From Mrakia gelida (Eukaryota; Basidiomycota; Tremellomycetes; Cystofilobasidiales; Mrakiaceae): a stretch of 64,000 nt of DNA. Within the stretch, counting starts at the first letter, position 1. Each line of letters begins with the position of its first letter. The stretch spans positions 992,001 through 1,056,000 of the forward strand of contig BRON01000014.1 in the NCBI GenBank assembly GCA_024345305.1, written 5' to 3'. The notes beneath the pieces were generated by a model that was given only the letters and a program-made list of their open reading frames with translations, had not been told where the DNA came from and made no database searches. The translations under genes and the position numbers were made by a program. This document shows, in pieces, positions 51,501 through 60,800 of this stretch.

Positions 51501-52826
51501 CACGTCCAGCATGTAGAGGTTCTTCGACACCTCTTTTCCCTCCATGAACAGCGATCCGTCTCGAAGGAACTGGCATCGCTTGTTGGTTTGGGTTGTCCCC
51601 TTGCTGGGGAACCTGGTCTCGACTCCTTTGTTACCGAGTTGACCGATACTGATGAGGTTGCTGAACCCTGGGATGTGGTATACGTCGGAGATGGTGAAGG
51701 CCTTCCTTGATCCTTTCACGGTGGTCTGGAGGTGGATGGAGCCGATGCCGAGGATCTGAACGATTGATCCGTTGGCCGTCGTGACCGTTCCGTTGTGCGC
51801 CTTGTATGTTACGAAGCGTTCCCGGTCCCCGACGATGTGGTTTGATGCTCCACTATCGGCGATGTATCCATGCTTGGTTTGAGCGAAGAGCGCTTGGGCC
51901 GACGTCGCGATGTCGGATCCTGCTTGAAGACCGTAGTCTACGAGGTGCGCCTCTTCCCTATCCTTCCAGTTCCCCTTGTTCTCCTTCTTCCCCTTCCCGA
52001 ACTTCCTTCCCTTTCCACCTTGTCCCTGCCCCGTGGGCTTTCCTCCATTCAACTCCCAGCACTCCGACTTGAAGTGTCCGACCTTGTTGCACTGATGGCA
52101 CTTGGCGGTCCTCTTGTCGACAAGGAGGGCTGTTTCCTTCGACGATGAAGTACCTGTCGGTTTGAGAGACTCGTGAGTCCTTACGTGGATGAGGAGGGAT
52201 GTGGCGACGGCGGTTGGGTTGAGTTCTTGTTTTGATTCTTGCGCCTGGAGCGTTTGGTGTTGAATGAATTGTTCGAGTGATGCAGGTAATCCACTGAGGA
52301 AGAACATTGTGCTCATCCTGTCTGGGATGTTGAGGCCGAGAGCTGACATGTCGTCGATGATCCTTTGGAATTCGTCGATGTACTCCTGTACTGGTTCTCC
52401 CTCCTCCATCTTGAGGTCCCTCATCCTTCGGATGGCCATGACCTCTCCCGCTCCTCCTTCCACCTTGTGAGTCTTCCTCAGAAGATCCCATGCCTCCTTT
52501 GCGTGTTTGCAGTTCCGGATCCGAGGTAGTTCTCGGTCGCTGACCGCCATTTGAATCCTGTGGAGCGCGAACTCGTCCATATGGTCCCATTCTTCGATGT
52601 CCTTGACGTTGTTCTGCTGCTTCACGACCTCTTGTCCGGTGGTGTCCTTTTCCATAATTTCCGGGGTGAGGTTGGGCCTGGTTTTCGTACCGAGGACGAC
52701 GGGCTTGATTCCTGCTTCTCCAAAAGCGATCTCCATCCTTACTGACCACGTCTCGTAGTTGGTACCATCGAGAGCAGTGAGTTTGAACAGCTTGTGATCT
52801 AGCTTCTTGGAGTAGTTGCTTGACAT
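48519..52826 (-). CDS. Copia gag-pol polyprotein, element 1
   Basis: Single ORF of 1435 residues. Order of domains is Gag, zinc knuckle, protease, integrase, reverse transcriptase, RNase H, which defines Ty1/copia. Gag carries W-D-L-L-R-K-T-H and ends in the C-x2-C-x4-H-x4-C knuckle (about residue 243). Protease active site D-S-G-A-S-N-H (about 324). Integrase has the H-H-C-C zinc module (H-R-R-L-G-H ... C-V-P-C) and D, D-N-G-G-E and E residues of the D-D-E core. RT has Y-V-D-D (about 1095), RNase H T-D-S-D-Y-A-G-D and S-S-L-E-A-E-Y. It differs from element 2 at about a dozen residues; one, His to Arg in the integrase (H/R)-T-P-Q-Q-N-G block at 50952-50954, hits a usually conserved site. Confidence 0.97.
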   Translation of the reverse strand: MSSNYSKKLDHKLFKLTALDGTNYETWSVRMEIAFGEAGIKPVVLGTKTRPNLTPEIMEKDTTGQEVVKQQNNVKDIEEWDHMDEFALHRIQMAVSDRELPRIRNCKHAKEAWDLLRKTHKVEGGAGEVMAIRRMRDLKMEEGEPVQEYIDEFQRIIDDMSALGLNIPDRMSTMFFLSGLPASLEQFIQHQTLQAQESKQELNPTAVATSLLIHVRTHESLKPTGTSSSKETALLVDKRTAKCHQCNKVGHFKSECWELNGGKPTGQGQGGKGRKFGKGKKENKGNWKDREEAHLVDYGLQAGSDIATSAQALFAQTKHGYIADSGASNHIVGDRERFVTYKAHNGTVTTANGSIVQILGIGSIHLQTTVKGSRKAFTISDVYHIPGFSNLISIGQLGNKGVETRFPSKGTTQTNKRCQFLRDGSLFMEGKEVSKNLYMLDVSDFKGVGSGGEDVALAATGVDKIEVLHRRLGHASISAMEELSRQKLLPTFTKKDIIGFKERICVPCVEGKQHRTPFPTSTTKTTSPLELVHTDLAGPMPIASAQGMRYMMTIWDDFSNYHWSFALKRKSETLATFITWRKREEKRTNHVVKRIRSDNGGEYTSKDYEFYLRDEGITKETTIPRTPQQNGKAERGMRTIEEKITCALRDARDLDGSYWAEAMNYATYTINRIPSSSVNSQTPYQAYYKRKPDLTAMRTFGALAYALNLQKIKHQPKSIKCIFLGYGDLNGKKAYRLQVHGDPKRSILHSRDVIFDETRGVHQTVELPGMGQAGIKEDHKEEEEEEKELEEDKGEEQHLLKSNQQDPVRETEARKPNPSRVKHSYTYEPIIDEPAVDLSGSYGRGQRHKKPLTGTGDSARFVQTDYDITDFISEDFAGHAQATQPKLEDLPPPSVPNTYGEAMASEHAYFWREAMDEEMVSMEGNGVFELTELPSGSKTVRGRWVYALKKGADGRITRFKARWVAKGFSQQEGVDYVETYAPVSKLNSLRIVLAIAASEDLDLVQGDFKTAFLTANLVETVFMEQPTGYEQKGADKKKLVVHLLKALYGLKQSPLAFYNHSSKFFQTQLNLHPLEADPCIYIGHRKGRRIMLVQYVDDFVAAGDKEDLEWVMTEIQKEFKIDDRGDLNPGTILGIDVTRDRKAGTMDLSQKRYVQTVLERFNMVDAKSNKVPMDDFRQQSVQSEDSGSEKLDGVPYLEAVGSLMYLQVCTRPDIAFAVGVLSRFSSDPRRVHWGAVKKVMRYLQGSADTSLQLGGHSDAPIAELWTDSDYAGDTESRRSTTGFVVKVFGSTVIWASRRQKAISLSSLEAEYIALSAGCRSLRWVAKILAELGYDTGSIPVNVDNQGAIETTKNGTHSEKTKHIDVAYKYGREAQQRGFIKLTYCPTEDMQADILTKALGVEKLERFKKSLNIQKEPSRMDQKTSGDMDGNPQRGK

Positions 52827-52863
52827 GACGAAGGATTGTTGCTTAGCGGGTGGTGGCGAACTG

Positions 52864-52875
52864 GTGCTGATAACG
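52864..52875 (-). other. Primer-binding site of element 1
   Basis: Twelve bases abutting the 5' LTR, identical to those of element 2. The strand complementary to the element sense reads GTGCTGATAACG, which fits a eukaryotic tRNA-Ile anticodon stem-loop with inosine at position 34 read as G. Confidence 0.6.
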
Positions 52876-53102
52876 TGTTGTTGGGTCGTCCACTTGAGCT
52901 TAGGGATGTCTGCAGGATGTGGTTCAAAGCTTGTTGTATAAAGCTAGCTACTCGAAAGGTTTATATACTATGGAAATGGTCACGTGATCTGAAGGTAGCT
53001 TACAAAGCTGTTTACGAAGAATGGTTACTAACAAGGGGACTGAACGAGACGCGTTACTAAGCTACCACGTAAGACCTCTCTGCGAGTCGCCACCTTCCAA
53101 CA
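52876..53102 (-). repeat. 5' LTR of element 1
   Basis: 227 bp; contains the TATATAAA and TCACGTGA motifs described for element 2. Confidence 0.95.
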
Positions 53103-53107
53103 GCGAG
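53103..53107. repeat. Target-site duplication GCGAG
   Basis: Second copy of the 5-bp duplication flanking element 1; the undamaged glycosyltransferase copy at 30.7 kb has only one such site at the same codon. Confidence 0.9.
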
Positions 53108-54109
53108 GACGGTTGAGGTGGAAGGTGGACTGCTGTAGGGAGGGGGGAGGGAGAGGAGAAGAAAAGAACGAGGGTGGAAGGGCAGACAAAAGTCTGTTAG
53201 CGAGAAGCAAGCGTAGTCGAGTGCGTGACGACGAGAGGGAGGGTCGATGCGATGAACGAACGAACATGATCTTCCGTTCCAGAATCTGTCTCGTTTCCAT
53301 AGATTTGAGCCGGAAGAGGCGACTGAGGGAGATTCAAGCATTCCTCGGAGAAGGGCAAGCATCTCTTGTCGGCTCCAATCAGTACTCGAGGCGATGAAGC
53401 GAGCTAAAGAGGAGGGAGAGACGAGAAGTCAGCTCGAGCAGCGGAAGAGGTCGCGACGCGTCGAACCGAGGGCAGATTCGAGCCCAGCAAAGAGAGTCAC
53501 AACCGAAGATTCACTCACATACTTCGTAAGAAGAGTCGAAGGAGGATGTTGCATCCAAACGTCGAAGGCATCTGAGAAAAGAGCAGGAAGGGGAGGGATG
53601 GGAAGATGAGAGAGGTCAAACGAACGAAGAGGAAGGCTTCGAGAAGCGGGTCCAGCAACTCACCGACCATAAATATGAGCTCCTCTGGACTCGTAACGTT
53701 CGTTGTGATATAATCATGGACTCCTCGTATCTTCCGAAACGAAACCAGAAGAGGCGGGGAAGGAGGTGTCAGCTTCGAACAAACAGCCAGCCGTCGAGTC
53801 GAACAAACCGAAGCTCACCTTCGCCAACCTCCCTTCGACGTCTCTCTCCTGACTACCCCAGTTGATGACGACGGGCGAGTAATCCAATAAGAGAGTCGTC
53901 AAGAGCGTCTTGCAGAACTCTGGAGTTGAATGAGTCGCAGGGAGGAGGATGTGAAGTCGAGGGAAGGTTTCCGTCTTGGACTCAAGCGTGAGATTTCCGT
54001 GGACGATAGGCTGCTCCACGGTCCGTTCGTTGAATAAGATGATGGCGAAGAGGAGGAAGTTAGCCAACAGGAAGAAGGCGATAGACGCCCCGAGCTGAAG
54101 AGGTTTCAT

Positions 54110-54550
54110 GGGTGGGGAGAGGTTGGGAGTTGGGGAAGACGGGAGGAGTCGAGGAAAGCTGACCTTCTCTCCCCCTCTTTTGGAACCCAGGATGCTCGAG
54201 TTCCGTCCTGCTTGCGTTCGTTTCCTGTTTGCTGAGGTCCGACGATTCTGGTGAAGATCTGTTGAAGAGTCGACTCCGCTTCCCGTTCGGCGGAGGTTGG
54301 TCGCCGCCCCTGAACGAGACAGGATTTCGACTCGAAATGTGTCGAGGGCTGTTCAGAGGAAGTGAAAGCGTTTGAAGATCTGTCTCGGACAGGAGTTTGA
54401 GTATCCTCGCCAGCGACGCTCGAGGCCGCTTCCGTCTCCCTTCCATTCTCTCTCCACTAAGTTGAACGCGACGAAGGCCGGGACGAACCTCATCAAATTT
54501 CTCGACTCCTCATCCCATGTCCACCCAAAACGGTCCTCCAGCATCTGGTT
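54110..54550. other. MYND/glycosyltransferase spacer, right arm
   Basis: Intergenic counterpart of 30217-30706, with conserved bases just beyond the MYND stop. No separate gene. Confidence 0.4.
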
Positions 54551-55999
54551 CACCAGCTAGGGGCAAAGCAGTCCTTCTTGTGCTTCTTCCAGTCGGCTCG
54601 TTGGTGTTCTGTTCGGATCCACGACGCGTCGAGGAGAGGAGGACAAGGTCAGTTCGACGAGCGACGAGGTCAGGGAGAAGGAGGCTGGAAGAGGTACAAG
54701 CGAACCAGGAGAGCAGTAGGCGACTGATTTGCACTGCAGAAGAGAAAGGGGAGGGATCAGTCGAGAGAAGAGGCAGGAGGGGAGGGAATGAAGAACTCAG
54801 TTTCGAACAGAACTTCAGCGGGTACTTTGTTCCCATTCCGCCCTTGCATTCCGACCCAGAGTAGCATCCGTCCGAGTCCATCTTGTCCGTCGAAAGCTCG
54901 CACCGAAGCGTCCCCTCCGACGTCGCGTTCTCTCGAACGCGTCTCGTCACGACGACCTCTCCGACTCCCTCCAAGCCCAGCATCATCGGAAGCTGCTGCA
55001 GATGTTTCTTGAAACTTAAAGTGACCTTGTCAGACCTATCCAGGTCGAAGCGATGGTCCCTCGCGTTGAGCATAGTTGAAGTGGCGAGATGAGCTCGACA
55101 GGTGGAAACGAAGTCGGCGGCGAGGGAGGGAGGGAGGTGGAGGTCGACCTGGGACGCTGATCCATGACGAAGGGAGGAGAGGATGATGGAGTTGATGAGC
55201 TCGCAGAAATTGTCGAAGATGTCCACAAATCGGATCTGGTCGTTTTCCTGGATCAGAGAGGAAGAAGAAGCTGATCAGTCTGCGTCGAGAGAAACGACCG
55301 ACGATCGACGCGGTTTCGAACGAACACAACAGAAAAGCTTCTCCGAGACCCTGTTGAACATGTTGATGATGAGGACGAGGAATCCCTCCGCGTCTTGACA
55401 TCTCCGAATGAAGTCTCCGGTGAAGAGCGGTTGGTCTACGACGTAACTCAGGAGATGTCCCGAGCGGAGCATGAAGTAGTCCCAGTAGTCGTGCGGAGGG
55501 CTCTTGAGGGCTTGCATCAGAGCCGGGAGGTAGAGTGCGCAGAATTGGGCCTGAAAGAGTAGAGACAAGGTCAGGGTGGAGAGTAGGAGAAACAGAAAGG
55601 GAGAGGAGAGTGAGCTTTGCGCGTTCGAGGGGATGAATGGAGCTCACCAGTCCCGAAGGTGTCATCTCGGACGCTGTTTGGACTGGATCATTCTTTGTTG
55701 AAGGAAAGAGGAAGGGACTCTGTCAGTATATCACTTCCGAACGAGGTAACGGATTAGAAGAAAGGGAAGACGAACGCACGTCGTTCTCGACTCGGTAACC
55801 GAGAGGGTTGTCTTCCCCAATCCCCAGCTGTTCTGCTAGTAGACGAGCTTGTGAAACGGATGAAAGAGACGATGGGTGTTTTCGCTTGGTTTCGCAAAGA
55901 GGAGAACAGCGGAGAGAAGAGGGAAAGCGGGGGGGCAAACGAAGGACGAGCGAAGGAGGGAGGAGAATGAAGGAGGTCAGCTCGCTTCTTCGCTTCCAT
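54551..55999 (-). pseudogene. MYND zinc-finger protein, copy 6 (splice donor mutated)
   Basis: TGA at 54553-54551; start uncertain (Met at 55999 is the nearest candidate, but the first junction is unclear). Family blocks: L-A-E-Q-L-G-I-G-E-D-N-P-L-G-Y, F-C-A-L-Y-L-P-A-L, F-T-G-D-F-I-R-R-C, L-P-M-M-L-G-L-E-G-V-G-E-V-V-V-T-R-R-V, then F-C-S-K and, in later exons, C-K-S-V-A-Y-C-S-P-E-H-Q, D-W-K-K-H-K-K-D-C-F-A-P-S-W. The intron after F-C-S-K starts CTGAGT where copies 2 and 3 have GTGGGT and GTGAGT. Retaining this 67-nt intron shifts the frame and removes the finger. Probably non-functional unless a cryptic donor is used. Confidence 0.65.
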
Positions 56000-56111
56000 C
56001 GACCGGCCACTAGCTTCCTCGAAGCCTCCCCTGTTTCCCTCTCCCTTTCCTTCGACTCTCCTCGCCCCTTCTATACAGAAATATTGGCGTCGCTGGACTC
56101 TTGGGACTGCG

Positions 56112-56800
56112 ATGACTGCTCGTGAAGAGGGTAAGCTCATCAGGTCTTGAAGCAGAGGGGAAAGCACGGGCTGAAGCTGACCTCGACCTCTCCTTCTTTC
56201 CTCCTCAGGACTCGCTCGCTCGACTCCATCACCTCGCCGCCGTACCTCGACTTCTCCTACGTTGTCTCGTTCACTATCGGAATCCTCGAGCACCTACCAG
56301 TCACTGCCGTCTCTCGGTCAAGCCTCGTCTTTGTCAGGCCAGATCTCCAGCAACAACCTCGTCCTCTCCTCGCGACCCTCCACTGCAGCCGGAGGACCTG
56401 CTTCGGACGTGCACTTCCCTCGCTCTATCACGGCCTATACTCTCCTCCTTCTGCTTCTTCAACTTTTTCCTTTTCCCCGTCACTTTCTTTCGCCAGCGAA
56501 GCTGTCTCTTTGCTCCTCAACTCGACCAACTGTTGGGCCGCTCGAGAAGGAGGAGAAGGACGCGTCCGACCGTTCGACCAGTGCCTCAACAGGGCCTGAT
56601 CATGCAGCTGACCGCGCTCTGTATCTCAGAATCCGCTTCTTCACGATCTTCAATGTCGAAGTCATCAAGTACCATCCACCCATCGAATCGCGTCCTCATC
56701 AGGTCCGCTCGCCCTCAAATTGTCACCCTTCGTTTTGCTTTCCCTTCGCTCGAGACCCAGTCGACTCTGATCTTCACCGCCCTTCCCCTCGGCCGGTAGG
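56112..56800 (+). CDS. Ser-rich hypothetical gene, divergent from MYND copy 6
   Basis: Short first exon M-T-A-R-E-E with a GTAAGC donor, then an exon opening G-L-A-R-S-T-P-S-P and continuing as a Ser/Thr-rich, probably disordered stretch (S-R-S-L-S-E-S-S-S). A later exon contains the only ordered-looking block, A-L-Y-L-R-I-R-F-F-T-I-F-N-V-E-V-I-K-Y-H-P-P-I. Downstream exon limits are unresolved and the end is approximate. No family recognised; its position, head to head with a MYND gene, is where F-box genes lie in the other copies, but I see no F-box. Confidence 0.35.
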
Positions 56801-57558
56801 ATGTAGTACATCAAAGCTGATCGGCAGCTCTTTCGTTCAAAAAAGCAACAGGTCCTTGACTTCGAAGCCCACTCGCAGAAGCAGATCCGACTCAACACAA
56901 CTCTCCGCCCCTCCGCGCCCCCCCCCCGCCTCCTCGCCCTTCTCAGTCGACTCCTGCTCAGCTCTTTCTGCTCGGCTCCCCGCACCACCATCACTCTCTC
57001 CCCGTCTCCTACGCTGGTTCGCGTTCTTTCCTCCCCCAACCCCTTCTCCACGATGGCCAACTTCGCTTCCGGTCGCCTTCTCCTCGCCTTCATCGTAGTC
57101 CTCGTTATCTGCATCGAGATCAAGACCTATCGATGGTGGTCCTCGGAGGAACAAACGTCAGCCGTCGTCGCTGGATCTGGAGCTAGAATCAACCTCGGCT
57201 GGGGAAGGAAGCAGTCTGTCCAGCGAAAGAGGATCCTCGTCGCGTCAAGCTTTGGTGCCCATGGCAAGTCCTAGCTTTTCTTCCTCTCCTTCTCCGTCTC
57301 TTAAAGCTGACGAGCTCTTCTTTCTTCTTCGCTTGCTCCTTCCTCTCTCGCTTCAGATGGTGAGCTCGCGCACCTCTCACTTCCCCTTTTGCACCTTCCT
57401 CCCTCCCTTTCCCCCTCTCCTCTCCTCCTCCTCCTATCCTTCCTCCCTTCCTTTCTCTCACGACTGACTATCTCATCGTCACACTGGGTTGATACTACTT
57501 GCTCCAGACGTCTTCATGTCTCTCGTCGACACTCTCGAATCCCTCCTCCTCCCGCTTC

Positions 57559-57563
57559 CCAAC
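57559..57563. repeat. Target-site duplication CCAAC
   Basis: CCAAC directly before the 5' LTR of element 2; repeated at 62402-62406. Confidence 0.9.
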
Positions 57564-57790
57564 TGTTGGAAGGTGGCGACTCGCAGAGAGATCTTACGTA
57601 GTAGCTTAGTAACGCGTCTCGTTCAGTCCCCTTGGTAGTAACCATTCTTCGTAAACAGCTTTGTAAGCTACCTTCAGATCACGTGACCATTTCCATAGTA
57701 TATAAACCTTTCGAGTAGCTAGCTTTATACAACAAGCTTTGAACCACATCCTGCAGACATCCCTAAGCTCAAGTGGACGACCCAACAACA
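57564..57790 (+). repeat. 5' LTR of element 2
   Basis: 227 bp, TG...CA termini, identical by eye to 62175-62401. Confidence 0.95.
57679..57706 (+). promoter_or_regulatory. LTR promoter motifs
   Basis: TCACGTGA (57679-57686), a palindromic bHLH-type E-box of the Cbf1 class, followed 12 bp later by TATATAAA (57699-57706), a strong TATA box. Present in all four LTRs of the window. Likely drives element transcription; not tested. Confidence 0.65.
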
Positions 57791-57802
57791 CGTTATCAGC
57801 AC
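57791..57802 (+). other. Primer-binding site of element 2
   Basis: CGTTATCAGCAC immediately after the 5' LTR. Complementary to bases about 29-40 of eukaryotic tRNA-Ile(IAU), taking inosine 34 as G. This suggests priming by a half-tRNA cleaved in the anticodon arm, as known for Drosophila copia with tRNA-iMet. Confidence 0.6.
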
Positions 57803-57836
57803 CAGTTCGCCACCACCCGCTCAGCAATCCTTCGTC

Positions 57837-60800
57837 ATGTCAAGCAACTACTCCAAGAAGCTGGATCACAAGCTGTTCAAACTCACTGCTCTCGATGGTA
57901 CCAACTACGAGACGTGGTCAGTAAGGATGGAGATCGCTTTTGGAGAAGCAGGAATCAAGCCCGTCGTCCTCGGTACGAAAACCAGGCCCAACCTCACCCC
58001 GGAAGTCAAGGAAAAGGACACCACCGGACAAGAGGTCGTGAAGCAGCAGAACAACGTCAAGGACATCGAAGAATGGGACCTTATGGACGAGTTCGCGCTC
58101 CACAGGATTCAAATGGCGGTCAGCGACCGAGAACTACCTCGGATCCGGAACTGCAAACACGCAAAGGAGGCATGGGATCTTCTGCGGAAGACTCACAAGG
58201 TGGAAGGAGGAGCGGGAGAGGTCATGGCCATCCGAAGGATGAGGGACCTCAAGATGGAGGAGGGAGAACCAGTACAGGAGTACATCGACGAATTCCAAAG
58301 GATCATCGACGACATGTCAGCTCTCGGCCTCAACATCCCAGACAGGATGAGCACAATGTTCTTCCTCAGTGGATTACCTGCATCACTCGAACAATTCATT
58401 CAACACCAAACGCTCCAGGCACAAGAATCAAAACAAGAACTCAACCCAACCGCCGTCGCCACATCCCTCCTCATCCACGTAAGGACTCACGAGTCTCTCA
58501 AACCGACAGGTACTTCATCGTCGAAGGAAACAGCCCTCCTTGTCGACAAGAGGACCGCCAAGTGCCATCAGTGCAACAAGGTCGGACACTTCAAGTCGGA
58601 GTGCTGGGAGTTGAATGGAGGAAAGCCCACGGGGCAGGGACAAGGTGGAAAGGGAAGGAAGTTCGGGAAGGGGAAGAAGGAGAACAAGGGGAACTGGAAG
58701 GATAGGGAAGAGGCGCACCTCGTAGACTACGGTCTTCAAGCAGGATCCGACATCGCGACGTCGGCCCAAGCGCTCTTCGCTCAAACCAAGCATGGATACA
58801 TCGCCGATAGTGGAGCATCAAACCACATCGTCGGGGACCGGGAACGCTTCGTAACATACAAGGCGCACAACGGAACGGTCACGACGGCCAACGGATCAAT
58901 CGTTCAGATCCTCGGCATCGGCTCCATCCACCTCCAGACCACCGTGAAAGGATCAAGGAAGGCCTTCACCATCTCCGACGTATACCACATCCCAGGGTTC
59001 AGCAACCTCATCAGTATCGGTCAACTCGGTAACAAAGGAGTCGAGACCAGGTTCCCCAGCAAGGGGACAACCCAAACCAACAAGCGATGCCAGTTCCTTC
59101 GAGACGGATCGCTGTTCATGGAGGGAAAAGAGGTGTCGAAGAACCTCTACATGCTGGACGTGAGCGACTTCAAGCGAGTCGGCTCAGGAGGAGAAGACGT
59201 AGCACTCGCGGCAACAGGAGTCGACAAGATCGAGGTCCTTCATCGCCGGCTCGGTCACGCTTCTATCTCCGCCATGGAGGAGTTGTCTCGTCAGAAGCTC
59301 CTACCAACCTTCACCAAAAAGGACATCATCGGATTCAAGGAAAGGATCTGCGTACCTTGCGTCGAAGGGAAACAACATCGAACTCCATTCCCCACCTCCA
59401 CCACCAAAACCACTTCACCTCTCGAACTCGTCCACACGGATCTCGCCGGACCGATGCCAATCGCCTCGGCTCAAGGAATGCGTTACATGATGACGATCTG
59501 GGACGACTTCAGCAACTACCACTGGTCGTTCGCATTGAAGAGGAAGTCGGAAACACTGGCAACATTCATCGCCTGGAGGAAAAGGGAGGAGAAAAGGACC
59601 AATCACGTCGTCAAACGGATCAGGTCAGACAACGGTGGGGAATACACGTCGAAGGACTACGAGTTCTACCTCCGGGACGAAGGAATCACCAAGGAAACGA
59701 CTATCCCACACACACCGCAACAAAACGGCAAGGCCGAACGAGGAATGCGAACCATCGAGGAGAAGATCACCTGCGCGCTACGAGACGCGAGGGACCTCGA
59801 CGGATCCTACTGGGCGGAAGCCATGAACTACGCCACATACACAATCAACCGCATTCCCTCATCCTCAGTCAACTCTCAAACCCCCTACCAAGCCTACTAC
59901 AAAAGGAAGCCCGACCTCACTGCAATGCGGACGTTCGGAGCTCTCGCTTACGCGCTCAACCTTCAAAAGATCAAGCATCAACCCAAGAGCATCAAGTGCA
60001 TCTTCCTCGGATACGGCGATCTCAACGGGAAGAAGGCCTATCGACTTCAAGTCCATGGAGACCCCAAGCGGTCGATCCTTCATTCTCGGGACGTTATCTT
60101 CGACGAAACACGTGGAGTCCACCAGACGGTGGAGCTACCAGGAATGGGACAAGCCGGAATCAAGGAGGACCACAAGGAGGAGGAAGAAGAAGAGAAGGAA
60201 CTAGAGGAGGACAAAGGAGAGGAACAGCACCTACTCAAGTCCAACCAACAAGACCCGGTCAGGGAGACCGAGGCAAGGAAACCCAACCCATCACGCGTCA
60301 AGCACTCCTACACTTACGAGCCCATCATCGATGAACCGGCTGTCGATTTGAGTGGGAGCTACGGACGAGGTCAACGGCACAAGAAACCTCTCACAGGAAC
60401 AGGAGACTCGGCAAGATTTGTCCAGACAGACTACGACATCACCGACTTCATTTCGGAGGACTTCGCCGGACACGCTCAAGCGACGCAACCCAAACTCGAG
60501 GATCTTCCACCACCCTCCGTCCCAAATACATACGGAGAAGCCATGGCGTCGGAGCACGCATACTTCTGGAGGGAAGCGATGGACGAAGAGATGGTGTCGA
60601 TGGAAGGGAACGGAGTCTTTGAACTCACAGAGCTACCCTCAGGATCAAAAACGGTCAGAGGTCGCTGGGTCTACGCGCTCAAGAAAGGAGCCGACGGGAG
60701 GATTACTCGCTTCAAAGCTAGATGGGTCGCCAAGGGATTCAGTCAGCAAGAAGGAGTCGACTACGTCGAGACGTACGCGCCGGTATCAAAGCTCAACTCA

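Larger units (their letters stand above)
48262..53102 (-). mobile_element. Full-length Ty1/copia LTR retrotransposon, element 1
   Basis: 4841 bp with 227-bp LTRs (TGTTGG...CAACA in element sense) that I find identical, a 5-bp target duplication, primer-binding site, one gag-pol ORF and a purine-rich end. Inserted in the exon of a glycosyltransferase gene in the same transcriptional direction as that gene. Same family as element 2 at 57564-62401; the LTRs of the two differ at about three positions. Confidence 0.96.
47708..54109 (-). pseudogene. PLOD-like glycosyltransferase copy 2, split by retrotransposon
   Basis: The 5' part lies at 54109-53103 and the 3' part at 48256-47708, with a 4.84-kb copia element plus a 5-bp duplication between. 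Start at 54109 with an N-terminal membrane anchor (I-A-F-F-L-L-A-N-F-L-L-F-A-I-I-L-F), then P-R-L-H-I-L-L-P-A-T-H, V-I-N-W-G, the acidic D-A-F-D motif, and V-L-I-G-A-D-K-R-C-L-P-F. N-R-P-R-Y is cut by the element; P-N-S-G-T-I-L-A-P follows on the far side. The C-terminal part keeps the frame that copy 1 loses, and ends C-D-T-E-A-I-W-G. Apart from the insertion it looks intact, so inactivation is recent. Confidence 0.82.
47708..55999 (-). repeat. Right outer arm of inverted duplication
   Basis: Glycosyltransferase copy 2 and MYND copy 6 in the order and relative orientation of 28868-32224, inverted. Enlarged by the retrotransposon at 48262-53102. Confidence 0.75.

Noticed and set aside
50329..51576. 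415-residue overlapping ORF inside the copia pol genes (both elements)
   Set aside because: Arg/Ser-rich reading of the pol sequence in another frame; exists only because pol is conserved and GC-rich.
28330..56000. Biosynthetic gene cluster built around the P450, dehydrogenase-like and acetyltransferase genes
   Set aside because: The P450 is the housekeeping ERG5, the dehydrogenase is distant and broken, and no backbone synthase, terpene cyclase or transporter is present.
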